Source: Actinomycetota bacterium
Lineage (GTDB): Bacteria; Actinomycetota; Actinomycetes; Nanopelagicales; Nanopelagicaceae
Direction: 5' to 3'
Length of the DNA stretch: 64,000 nt
NCBI GenBank assembly: GCA_016870365.1
Contig: VGBW01000001.1
Coordinates: forward strand, 186,001 to 250,000
Both the position numbers and the translations under genes were made by a program. The notes beneath the pieces were generated by a model. That model was not told the origin of the DNA, made no database searches, and was given only the letters and a program-made list of their open reading frames with translations. How positions within the stretch are numbered: the stretch's first letter is position 1; each line of letters opens with the position of its first letter. This document shows positions 45,131 through 53,357 of this stretch, piece after piece.

Positions 45131-45796
45131 ATGACGACATTCCTCCTACTGCGTCATGCCCATTCGACGGCCAACAGCGCCGGAATTCTTGCTGGGCAAA
45201 TTGAGGGGATCGGCCTGTCAAAAGATGGCAAGACGCATGCAAGAATGCTTGAAAAATCAATCCAGGATCTAAAGTTTGATCGAATCATCTCAAGTCCCAT
45301 GCAACGCTGTCTTGAGACAGTAGAAGCGGTCGCGAAATCCAGAAAGAAGAGAGTCTATTTAGATAGGCGCCTGAGGGAAATGGATTATGGAGCTTGGAGC
45401 GGGAAGAAGCTCTCATCCTTGAGTCGGAAAGGAGATTGGAAAGTTATTCAAAAGAGCCCAAGCTCCTTTAGATTTCCGCAGGGAGAGAGTTTTGAAGAAT
45501 TGGAGCGGCGCTTGGAATCGCTCTTGAAGGATCTTTCCAAGAAGTATCCCAAGGAGCGTATCCTGCTAATCACTCATGGCGATGTGATCAAGATTGCCGC
45601 TTCTCTAACAGTTGGGGCCGGGTTAGATAATTTCCAGAAATTCGCGGTAGATCCCTGTTCGCTCACTACGCTCTCTTGGGGGAAGAATCACCGAATTCTC
45701 CATAGCTTCAACCAGAAGGTTGTCTCTCTCAAGAAGAGCAAGAAGAGAACTCGTCTTGCTGGCAACGCATTAGGCGGCTCAAAAGATGTGGCTTAG
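45131..45796 (+). CDS. Histidine phosphatase family protein (MSMEG_4193-type)
   Basis: A 221-residue phosphoglycerate-mutase-like phosphatase. The RHG-type motif is LLLRHAHSTANSAGILAGQ (about residues 5-23), with the phosphorylated histidine first. SSPMQRCLETVEA near 56, the acid LREMDYGAWSG near 85 and the second histidine ITHGDVIKIAASL near 146 complete the site. A lysine-rich tail follows. This gene, DUF3090 and the SCO1664-type gene form a conserved actinobacterial trio next to mshC. Its substrate is not known. It overlaps the next gene by 11 bp. Confidence 0.85.
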   Translation: MTTFLLLRHAHSTANSAGILAGQIEGIGLSKDGKTHARMLEKSIQDLKFDRIISSPMQRCLETVEAVAKSRKKRVYLDRRLREMDYGAWSGKKLSSLSRKGDWKVIQKSPSSFRFPQGESFEELERRLESLLKDLSKKYPKERILLITHGDVIKIAASLTVGAGLDNFQKFAVDPCSLTTLSWGKNHRILHSFNQKVVSLKKSKKRTRLAGNALGGSKDVA

Positions 45797-46319
45797 ACGA
45801 ATCTATGATCTTGATGAGGTTGATCGCTTCGTCCTTGGCACAGTCGGACTACCTGGAGAGCGTGAGTTCTATATCCAAGTAAGAAAGGCCGGCCAGGTTC
45901 TCTCCTTTGCGCTAGAAAAAGGCCAGGCTCAAGCCCTCGTCGATCGCTACAAGGAGATGCTTCGTGAGGCTAAGAGCTCTCATGGAGCGGCCCCGCGCGA
46001 TAACGAGCCTTTGGATACGCCTATTGAATCTGAATTCACTTTAGGAGTCATGGCTCTAACATGGCAGACTGATTCTCAGATGATCAGATTTGAAGGTCAA
46101 GCAATTGTTGGCGACCAAGGGGAGGAAATCATCTATCACGAACTGGCAAGTGATGAGCTAGAAGGCGCTCCGCCAATCTTGAGAATCAGAATTACAACTA
46201 CACAGGCCCGAAGTTTCATAGAGCGGGCTACAAGCGTTATCAAGGCCGGGCGTGTGACATGCATGTTCTGTGGGGCTCCAATCAACGCCAATGGCCATAC
46301 CTGCCCCAGAATGAATTAG
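45786..46319 (+). CDS. DUF3090 family protein
   Basis: A 177-residue protein of an actinobacterial family without assigned function. The N terminus RRIYDLDEVDRFVLGTVGLPGEREFYIQV (in blocks, residues 3-31) is characteristic. A C-terminal CMFCGAPINANGHTCPRMN stretch gives a likely zinc site with three cysteines and a histidine. The gene lies between the histidine phosphatase and the SCO1664-type gene, abutting the latter's ATG. The three may act together on one modification; this is inference from constant neighbourhood. Confidence 0.85.
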   Translation: MWLRRIYDLDEVDRFVLGTVGLPGEREFYIQVRKAGQVLSFALEKGQAQALVDRYKEMLREAKSSHGAAPRDNEPLDTPIESEFTLGVMALTWQTDSQMIRFEGQAIVGDQGEEIIYHELASDELEGAPPILRIRITTTQARSFIERATSVIKAGRVTCMFCGAPINANGHTCPRMN

Positions 46320-47021
46320 ATGCTAAGCAGGCAGGATCTGTCGGCAGGGACGTTGCTAGTTGAAGGCAGATTAGTTGAGGCTTCAAATGCCACCCTCTTT
46401 GGCAAAGTAACAGACGGGATGGGAGTTTCATATCCTGTCGTCTACAAACCAATCGCTGGCGAGAGAGCGCTTTGGGACTTTGCGGACGGGAACCTGGCTT
46501 CAAGAGAGTACGCAGCATTTCTGGTGAGCGAATATGGAGGATTTCACTGCGTCCCATCGACTGTATTCAGGGATGGCCCATTTGGGCTAGGAGTGGTTCA
46601 AGAATGGATTGAGATTGAGCAGGACTTAGATGTTATTGCAATCGGCCAGCAAGAAAGTTTGCCAATTCGAAATCTAGCTCTATTTGATGTAGTCATCAAC
46701 AATTCAGATAGAAAATTCGGTCACATCCTGCCAACTTCCAACAGTCGAATCCTTGGATGTGATCACGGCCTAACTTTTCACAAGGATTTCAAGTTAAGGA
46801 CCGTCCTCTGGCAATTTGCCGGGCGAGAATTGAATCAGAGGGAACTTGAGCAATTAGGAGAACTAGGGCTCTGGATACAGGATCAAGGTGAAGCACTTCT
46901 CAAAGGTTTGATCACTATGGAGGAACGAGAGGCGTTAGGAAAGAGAGTCGAGGCTCTCATTTCTGATGGATTTCCTTATCCATCCCAGGGTTGGCCAGCG
47001 GTGCCCTGGCCTCCGGTATGA
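46320..47021 (+). CDS. SCO1664 family protein (PI3/4-kinase-like fold)
   Basis: A 233-residue protein related to a conserved actinobacterial family annotated after SCO1664 and distantly to phosphatidylinositol 3/4-kinases. YPVVYKPIAGERALWDF near residue 39 has the candidate ATP-binding lysine. FDVVINNSDRKFGHIL near 121 and LGCDHGLTFHKD near 145 look like the catalytic NxDRKxxN and DHG metal motifs of that fold. Substrate unknown. It is the third gene of the conserved trio before mshC, separated from mshC by 40 bp holding a promoter-like hexamer. Confidence 0.8.
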   Translation: MLSRQDLSAGTLLVEGRLVEASNATLFGKVTDGMGVSYPVVYKPIAGERALWDFADGNLASREYAAFLVSEYGGFHCVPSTVFRDGPFGLGVVQEWIEIEQDLDVIAIGQQESLPIRNLALFDVVINNSDRKFGHILPTSNSRILGCDHGLTFHKDFKLRTVLWQFAGRELNQRELEQLGELGLWIQDQGEALLKGLITMEEREALGKRVEALISDGFPYPSQGWPAVPWPPV

Positions 47022-47049
47022 AAACCGAGTATCAAGTTGCGGGCATTTG

Positions 47050-47055
47050 TAGGCT
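47050..47055 (+). promoter_or_regulatory. -10 element TAGGCT of mshC
   Basis: TAGGCT ends 6 nt before the mshC ATG at 47062. It is the same hexamer and spacing as at 239, 49143 and 54746. Confidence 0.5.
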
Positions 47056-47061
47056 AGGTCC

Positions 47062-48294
47062 ATGCTCTCTTGGCCCGATCGCTACATGCCACCCGCCCCC
47101 AAGGAGATAATCCATCCTGAGTTAAATCTCCTCGATTCCTTCCAGAGAAGAAAAATCCCCCTTTCAGGGGATGAGATCTCAATATATGTCTGTGGCATTA
47201 CCCCCTACGACGCCACCCATATGGGACATGCTGCAACCTACCTAACTTTCGACCTGGTTCATAGATATCTCAAGGCTAGCGGCAAAAGAGTTATTCTCGT
47301 CCAAAATGTTACCGATATCGATGACCCACTTCTGGAGCGAGCAAGTAAAGATCGTCAGGATTGGAGTGATCTTGCACAAAGTCAGATAGAGCTCTTCCGT
47401 GAAGATATGACCTCACTAAGTGTATTACCTCCAACTGCCTATCGCGGCGTTATTGAGGCAATAGATGAGATCATCGATCTAGTCTCTGATTTCATCAAGA
47501 GTGGCAAGGGCTATCAAATAGATGGTGACATTTATCTTGATCTGGCCCAAGTAGATGGGGCAATTTCAAATCTCCCGCTATCTCCTGATCAGGCTCTGCA
47601 AATTTTCCAAGAACGAGGGGGAGATCCATCAAGAGTTGGAAAGCGCCATCCACTAGATCCTCTTTTGTGGAAGGCTCGAAGGGGCGATGATCCGTTCTGG
47701 CCGGCGCCATTTGGTGAAGGTAGGCCAGGTTGGCATATTGAATGCACTTCTATTGCCCTTAAGAATCTTCCAAGAGCCACTGTCACCTCGATTAGCCTAC
47801 AAGCTGGGGGATCGGATCTGATGTTTCCCCACCACTACATGACTGGGATTCAGGCAAAGGCTCTTACTGGAATCGAATTTGCTTCCTGTTACGCCCATAC
47901 CGGGATGATTGGTCTAAATGGCGAGAAGATGAGCAAGAGCAAAGGCAATTTAGTATTTATTTCAAAGCTTCGCCACGAAGGCGTTTCCCCTGCGGTGATT
48001 CGCATCGCTCTACTGAAGCAGAAGTATTCAATTGATCGCATGTGGAGCGAAGAATTAATTCATGAGGCAGAAGAATTTCTGGCAAAGATTCTAAGCGCTC
48101 TCTCCAGGCAGGAAGTAGCCCCTGCGCTCCAAGTGATACAAGCGATGGTGAAGGCTTTAGCAGATGATCTTGATACACCAAAAGTCTTTGAACTTCTAAG
48201 CTCTTGGTGCGAGAGAACCGAGGGCGGAGAAGTCGGAGGCAGCGCCGGTGAAATCTCACGAGCGTTAGATACCTATCTAGGGATTGTTCTCTAG
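47062..48294 (+). CDS. mshC: Mycothiol ligase MshC (Cys:GlcN-Ins ligase)
   Basis: A 410-residue class I cysteinyl-tRNA-synthetase-like ligase that joins cysteine to glucosaminyl-inositol in mycothiol synthesis. IYVCGITPYDATHMGHAATY near residue 41 contains the zinc cysteine and the HIGH-like motif. QNVTDIDDPLLERA is near 80, GRPGWHIECTSIAL near 222, and the KMSKS loop at GEKMSKSKGNL near 291. Lack of the tRNA-binding C-terminal domain, plus the TPYDATHMGHA form, separates it from CysS. It marks the organism as a mycothiol-using actinobacterium. It shares the CTAG stop with the facing PAC2 gene. Confidence 0.95.
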   Translation: MLSWPDRYMPPAPKEIIHPELNLLDSFQRRKIPLSGDEISIYVCGITPYDATHMGHAATYLTFDLVHRYLKASGKRVILVQNVTDIDDPLLERASKDRQDWSDLAQSQIELFREDMTSLSVLPPTAYRGVIEAIDEIIDLVSDFIKSGKGYQIDGDIYLDLAQVDGAISNLPLSPDQALQIFQERGGDPSRVGKRHPLDPLLWKARRGDDPFWPAPFGEGRPGWHIECTSIALKNLPRATVTSISLQAGGSDLMFPHHYMTGIQAKALTGIEFASCYAHTGMIGLNGEKMSKSKGNLVFISKLRHEGVSPAVIRIALLKQKYSIDRMWSEELIHEAEEFLAKILSALSRQEVAPALQVIQAMVKALADDLDTPKVFELLSSWCERTEGGEVGGSAGEISRALDTYLGIVL

Positions 48295-49136
48295 ATTCCA
48301 GGGTTTCGACGCAGGAATCTCTCTACCTCTCTTGCAATACTTTCACCTGAAACCTCGGGTAACTCTGCAGCATCTTTGGAGCTTTCAAGCCGTCTTACAT
48401 AATCGCCCACTTCAGAATCGTCGGCTGCCATTTGATCCACCTGGCTCTCCCAAGACTTAGCGCGCTCGGGCAAGTCTCCATGTGAAATGGTGATTTCCAA
48501 AAAATCTTCTAGAGCATGTATTAGGGCAAGCGCTGCCTTAGGGCATGGCGGAGTTGCTACATAGTGCGGTACCGCCGCCCATAGGGATATGGCATCTATG
48601 CCTCTTCGATAAGCCTCAGCTTGGAGTACTCCGACAATTCCGGTGGGTCCTTCATACTTTGAGATTTCAAGGCTAAAACGCTCCGAGACTTCAGGATGTG
48701 ATGCACTTATTGCCACCGCAATTGGCCTTGAATGAGGGGTATCGGCAAGAAGTGCGCCCATAGAGATCACCATGGAAACTTCATAATCATCTGCCAGATC
48801 CAGTAGATCTGCCACAAAACTCTTCCAGCGCATCGATGGTTCAACGCCTCTGATGATCAGAAAGTCGTGTGCCAGTGCTGGAGCGCTAACTGCATAAACG
48901 ATGGTGTTAGGCCAAATAATCTGCCTGATATTGCTCTCATCAATCTTTATTTGCGGCCGATTAACCTGAAAATCGTAGTAATCCTGGCTATCCATAATGG
49001 CGATCTGTTGGTGAGACCAGATTGTCAAAAGATGAGTGATTGCAGCCGACGCAGACTCAGCAGCATCGTTCCAGCCTTCAAAAGCAGCTATCAAGATAGG
49101 GTTTCGAAGGTTGAAGGCGCTTTCACTGAGTTGCAT
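48291..49136 (-). CDS. PAC2 family protein
   Basis: A 281-residue protein of the PAC2 (proteasome assembly chaperone-like) family. LIAAFEGWNDAAESASAAI near residue 15 is the family hallmark. DLADDYEVSMVISMGALLADTPHSRP lies in blocks near 110-135, and SLWAAVPHYVATPPCPKAAL near 178. Bacterial members are of unknown function despite the name. It is transcribed divergently from metH with only 28 bp between start codons. The ATG has TAGGCT 6 nt upstream. Confidence 0.85.
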   Translation of the reverse strand: MQLSESAFNLRNPILIAAFEGWNDAAESASAAITHLLTIWSHQQIAIMDSQDYYDFQVNRPQIKIDESNIRQIIWPNTIVYAVSAPALAHDFLIIRGVEPSMRWKSFVADLLDLADDYEVSMVISMGALLADTPHSRPIAVAISASHPEVSERFSLEISKYEGPTGIVGVLQAEAYRRGIDAISLWAAVPHYVATPPCPKAALALIHALEDFLEITISHGDLPERAKSWESQVDQMAADDSEVGDYVRRLESSKDAAELPEVSGESIAREVERFLRRNPGI

Positions 49137-49142
49137 AAGCAG

Positions 49143-49148
49143 AGCCTA
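49143..49148 (-). promoter_or_regulatory. -10 element TAGGCT of the PAC2 gene
   Basis: On the minus strand TAGGCT ends 6 nt before the ATG at 49136. It is only 3 bp from the metH -10 element on the other strand. Confidence 0.5.
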
Positions 49149-49151
49149 CGA

Positions 49152-49157
49152 TAAACT
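49152..49157 (+). promoter_or_regulatory. -10 element TAAACT of metH
   Basis: TAAACT ends 7 nt before the metH GTG at 49165. No room exists for a cobalamin riboswitch between it and the start. Confidence 0.45.
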
Positions 49158-49164
49158 CTAGCCA

Positions 49165-52100
49165 GTGAGGGTATTGAAATCTAAAGAGCCTAGTTCGCTC
49201 CGCCTTGCCCTAGCCAAGCGCGTCGTAATTGCAGATGGCGCGATGGGAACGATGATCCAGGCGGCCAACCCTTCCCTTGCGGACTTCCAAGGACTGGAGG
49301 GCTGCAATGAAATCCTAAATGTTACCCGCCCTGATTTGATCGCAGATATCCATCGTCAATATCTTGCAGCTGGAGTAGATGCAGTTGAGACAAATACCTT
49401 TGGCGCTAATTTAGCCAATTTGGGCGAATATGACATCCCATCAAGGATTTATGAATTAGCCCAAGCTGGAGCAAGTATTGCTCGCAAAGTGGCGGATGAA
49501 TTTACTCTTTCAAGTGGCCGACCCAAGTGGGTCTTAGGATCTTTAGGTCCTGGAACCAAACTTCCCACCCTTGGCCATATTACTTATCAAGAGCTGCGCG
49601 TGGCCTATCAAGAGGCTTCCAGGGGGTTAATTGATGGCGGAGTTGATGCGCTCCTGATTGAAACAACTCAGGACTTACTCCAAGCCAAAGCAGCGGTCAA
49701 TGGCGCAAGAGCTGCGGTTGAAAAATCCGGTAAAGACATAGTGATTATTGCCCAGGTTACAGTGGAGACTACCGGCACCATGTTGCTTGGCTCTGAGATC
49801 TCAGCTGCACTATCCTCACTGCAATCCCTGGGCGTTGATCTAGTTGGAATGAATTGCGCAACTGGTCCTGCGGAAATGAGTGAGCACTTAAGGACTTTGA
49901 GTAAGAGCAGCCCAATTGGGATTTCAGCCATGCCTAATGCCGGCCTTCCAGTTTTGAAAGATGGAGGGGCTTACTACCCCCTCGGACCTGCGGAATTGGC
50001 TACATCCCTGCATCAATTCGTTAAGGATTACTCAGTAGGTCTTATCGGAGGATGCTGCGGCACTACCCCCGAGCATCTAGCTGCGGTAGTCGAGAAGATT
50101 CACGGGCAAAGTTTGAAGGAACGGAATTTTCTTGATGAACCAGGGGCTTCATCTCTCTATCAATTTGTGCCATTTAGACAGCAGAATACTTATCTAGCTA
50201 TTGGGGAGCGGACCAACGCCAATGGTTCGAGGGCCTTTAGAGATGCCCTACTTGCCGAAGATTGGCAAAAATGTGTCGATATCGCGAAAGATCAAATCAG
50301 AGAAGGAGCTCATATGCTCGATCTCTCAGTTGATTATGTCGGACGGGATGGCGTCAAAGATATGCGCGAGCTTGCTTCGCGCTTTGCTACCGCAACCACG
50401 CTACCGATTGTTCTTGATTCAACCGAACCCGCAGTCATAAAAGCAGGACTTGAATCACTAGGTGGCAGATGTGTGATCAATTCTGTTAACTACGAAGATG
50501 GTGATGGAGCAGATTCTCGATTCGCTCGAATCATGCCGGTTGCCAAAGAACATGGAGCAGCGCTAATCGCTCTAACGATCGATGAAGAAGGACAGGCTAG
50601 AAGCGCTGAATGGAAGTTAAGAGTCGCCAGGCGCTTAATAAGCGATCTTAATGGAAAATGGGGAATTAGAACTTCAGATATCATCATTGATTGCTTGACC
50701 TTTCCCATAGCGACAGGACAGGAGGAAACGCGAAAAGATGGTTTGGAAACCATCAATGCAATTGCTCAACTAAAAAGGGAGTTTCCCGCCGTTCAAACCA
50801 CTCTTGGAGTAAGCAACATCTCCTTTGGTCTAAAACCAGCAGCGCGTATTGTGCTTAATTCGGTTTTCCTGGCAGAGGCGGTAAAGGCAGGACTTGATAG
50901 CGCCATTGTTCATCCATCAAAGATTTCCCCTATGGCCCGCATCCCTGAGGAGCAGAGGCAAGTAGCCCTTGACTTGATCTACGATCGCAGAAAATTTGAA
51001 GGCGATACTTGCATCTACGACCCGTTGGCAAAGCTTTTAGAGCTCTTTGCCGGAGTTGAAGTTACCTCAACTCGCCAATCAAGAACTGCAGAGCTCGCTG
51101 CTTTGCCGATAGAGAAGCGTTTAGTTCGAAGAATCATTGATGGAGAGAAGGCTGGCCTCGAGTCTGACCTTGATCAAGCAAGACTTGGCGGTATTGCCCC
51201 TCTGGTAATTATCAATGACTTTCTACTTGAAGGAATGAAGGAGGTGGGAGAGCTATTTGGCAGAGGCGAGATGCAGCTTCCTTTCGTGCTCCAATCTGCC
51301 GAGGTCATGAAGGCCGCTGTTGCTCTACTTGAGCCGCATATGGAAAGAAGTGATACCAGTGATCGTGGCTCTATTCTCCTGGCAACAGTCAAGGGCGATG
51401 TACATGATATTGGAAAGAATCTGGTAGATATTATCCTGACCAACAATGGCTATCGCGTGGTTAATATCGGAATCAAGCAAACAATTAATCAAATTATCGA
51501 TTCTGCTCAGGAGTCTGAGGTAGATGTAATCGGAATGAGTGGACTGCTCGTTAAATCAACGGTGATCATGAAGGAAAATCTAGAGGAGCTGGATAAACGA
51601 GGAATGGCCGAGAAGTGGCCGGTGATTCTTGGCGGAGCTGCTCTTACGCGAACCTTCGTCGAAACGGATCTAGCGCAAACCTTTCCTGGAACAGTGCGAT
51701 ATGCCAGAGATGCCTTTGAAGGATTATCGCTAATGGAAACCATGATGGGAGTCAAGAAGGGTGTTGCCGGGGTGCGGCTACCTCCCCTGAGAGAGCGACG
51801 CACTAGAGTTGTTTCAGTTGATGCACCACTTACAACCGATACCACTAGAAGTGATGTGGCATCCGATAATCAAGTTCCTTCCGTCCCTTTCTATGGCTCA
51901 AGAGTTGTCAAGGGGATCGCCCTTGCTGATTACAGCTGGATGCTTGATGAACGTGCGCTCTATGTGGGGCAATGGGGGCTCAAGTCAGAGCGCGGCGAAT
52001 ACGACAAGATGGTTGAAAACCAAGGAAGACCAAGGTTAAGGGCGCTTCTTAATGAAGCCCTTGCTAAGGGATGGATCAACGCCGCAGTTGTTTATGGCTA

Positions 52101-52668
52101 TTTTCCATGTTATAGCGAGGGAAATGACTTAGTCATCTTGCACCACGAAGGGGAGAGCAAGAACAGAGAGAGGCTTAGATTTAGCTTCCCCCGCCAAAGG
52201 CGAGATAGAAGACTCTGCTTAAGCGACTTCTTCAGAAGCAAAGAATCAGGCGAGATTGATGTAGCTGCCTTCCATGTTGTCACCATGGGCCAGTCTGTTA
52301 GTGAAGCAACAGCAAGGCTCTTTGCCGCTAATGAATATCGCCAGTATCTAGAACTACATGGCCTTAGCGTGCAATTAACCGAGGCTCTAGCTGAGCATTG
52401 GCATGCACGTATTCGCTCTGAAATGGGCTTTGCAGGCGATGACAGTGGAGAATTACCTGAGATTCTCGATCAAGGCTATCGTGGCTCCAGATACAGCTTT
52501 GGATATCCTGCCTGTCCAGATCTTGAGGCTCAGGTGCAGCTCTGTCAACTTCTAGGACCAGATCGTATTGGAGTTGAGTTGTCAGAGGAATTTCAATTAC
52601 ATCCTGAACAGAGCACTTCAGCAATTATTGTGCATCATCCTGAGGCAAAGTATTTCAATGCAAATTAG
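49165..52668 (+). CDS. metH: Cobalamin-dependent methionine synthase
   Basis: A four-module MetH of 1167 residues with a GTG start. The homocysteine domain has ADGAMGTMIQ near residue 23 and zinc cysteines in GMNCATGP and IGGCCGTTPEH (near 295). The methyltetrahydrofolate domain has GERTNANGSRAFRDALL near 348. The cobalamin domain has the axial histidine in KGDVHDIGKNLVDII near 747 and a GMSGLLVKSTV segment. The reactivation domain ends with FGYPACPDLEAQ near 1115. It requires B12 and is not under a B12 riboswitch here. It overlaps the HAD gene by 11 bp. Confidence 0.97.
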   Translation: MRVLKSKEPSSLRLALAKRVVIADGAMGTMIQAANPSLADFQGLEGCNEILNVTRPDLIADIHRQYLAAGVDAVETNTFGANLANLGEYDIPSRIYELAQAGASIARKVADEFTLSSGRPKWVLGSLGPGTKLPTLGHITYQELRVAYQEASRGLIDGGVDALLIETTQDLLQAKAAVNGARAAVEKSGKDIVIIAQVTVETTGTMLLGSEISAALSSLQSLGVDLVGMNCATGPAEMSEHLRTLSKSSPIGISAMPNAGLPVLKDGGAYYPLGPAELATSLHQFVKDYSVGLIGGCCGTTPEHLAAVVEKIHGQSLKERNFLDEPGASSLYQFVPFRQQNTYLAIGERTNANGSRAFRDALLAEDWQKCVDIAKDQIREGAHMLDLSVDYVGRDGVKDMRELASRFATATTLPIVLDSTEPAVIKAGLESLGGRCVINSVNYEDGDGADSRFARIMPVAKEHGAALIALTIDEEGQARSAEWKLRVARRLISDLNGKWGIRTSDIIIDCLTFPIATGQEETRKDGLETINAIAQLKREFPAVQTTLGVSNISFGLKPAARIVLNSVFLAEAVKAGLDSAIVHPSKISPMARIPEEQRQVALDLIYDRRKFEGDTCIYDPLAKLLELFAGVEVTSTRQSRTAELAALPIEKRLVRRIIDGEKAGLESDLDQARLGGIAPLVIINDFLLEGMKEVGELFGRGEMQLPFVLQSAEVMKAAVALLEPHMERSDTSDRGSILLATVKGDVHDIGKNLVDIILTNNGYRVVNIGIKQTINQIIDSAQESEVDVIGMSGLLVKSTVIMKENLEELDKRGMAEKWPVILGGAALTRTFVETDLAQTFPGTVRYARDAFEGLSLMETMMGVKKGVAGVRLPPLRERRTRVVSVDAPLTTDTTRSDVASDNQVPSVPFYGSRVVKGIALADYSWMLDERALYVGQWGLKSERGEYDKMVENQGRPRLRALLNEALAKGWINAAVVYGYFPCYSEGNDLVILHHEGESKNRERLRFSFPRQRRDRRLCLSDFFRSKESGEIDVAAFHVVTMGQSVSEATARLFAANEYRQYLELHGLSVQLTEALAEHWHARIRSEMGFAGDDSGELPEILDQGYRGSRYSFGYPACPDLEAQVQLCQLLGPDRIGVELSEEFQLHPEQSTSAIIVHHPEAKYFNAN

Positions 52669-53353
52669 CAATTTCCCCTTTAAAGCAGTGCTCTGGGATA
52701 TGGATGGAACCTTAATTGATAGTGAACCAATCTGGATTGCCGAAGAGCGCAAACTTATGGACTCTCTTGGGGCAACATGGAGTGATGATGACGCCCTATA
52801 TTGCATCGGCGGTCCAAAGAACCGAGTCGATGCCTATATGCGATCCAAGTTGCCAATGGACAGACGGGGCGAGTTTGAAGAACTAGCTTTATCTAAGATT
52901 CTGTTTGAAACAATGGCGCGACGCCTAGGTTCTCAAATCCCTTTTGCCCCAGGAGCAAAAGATTTGATCGATCAGATGGAGCAGATGCAAATACCTATGG
53001 CTTTAGTAACTGCCTCCACTAGAGAGATTATGGATGCAGCTTTAGCAAGCATCGCAGGTGGATACTTCAGAACCACTATTTCAGATCATGATGTTGAAAG
53101 ACCAAAGCCCGACCCTCAAGGCTATCTTCTCGCCGCTTCAAGGATAGGGGTTGCGATTGAGGAGTGTTTAGTAATAGAGGATTCGATCACGGGAGCAGCG
53201 GCGGCAATTTCATCCGGTGCCTATCTGCTTGGAATCACTCGCTCAGGGCCATTGCCAGAGGGCGAGAAAGTTCGCCACGTTAAGAGCTTGATAGCTTTGG
53301 ATCTATCAGGAATAGTTCAACTCTTTCAACCGCTACTAGTAGAGAATCGATGA
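52658..53353 (+). CDS. HAD-family phosphatase (beta-phosphoglucomutase-like)
   Basis: A 231-residue HAD hydrolase. The ATG at 52658, inside the end of metH, gives the correct N terminus, as the nucleophile motif AVLWDMDGTLIDSEPIWI starts at about residue 10. Motif 2 is ALVTASTREIMDAAL near 110, and motifs 3-4 are ERPKPDPQGYLLAASRIG near 147 and CLVIEDSITGAAAAISSG near 169. The cap type and lack of a sugar-specific motif leave the substrate open (sugar phosphates or nucleotides). In actinobacteria a gene of this type often lies between metH and trmI. Confidence 0.85.
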   Translation: MQISNFPFKAVLWDMDGTLIDSEPIWIAEERKLMDSLGATWSDDDALYCIGGPKNRVDAYMRSKLPMDRRGEFEELALSKILFETMARRLGSQIPFAPGAKDLIDQMEQMQIPMALVTASTREIMDAALASIAGGYFRTTISDHDVERPKPDPQGYLLAASRIGVAIEECLVIEDSITGAAAAISSGAYLLGITRSGPLPEGEKVRHVKSLIALDLSGIVQLFQPLLVENR

Positions 53354-53357
53354 GCAA

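Noticed and set aside
49137-49164. A cobalamin riboswitch before metH
   Set aside because: Only 28 bp lie between the divergent start codons, and the -10 element is 7 nt from the metH start, so there is no leader to hold one.
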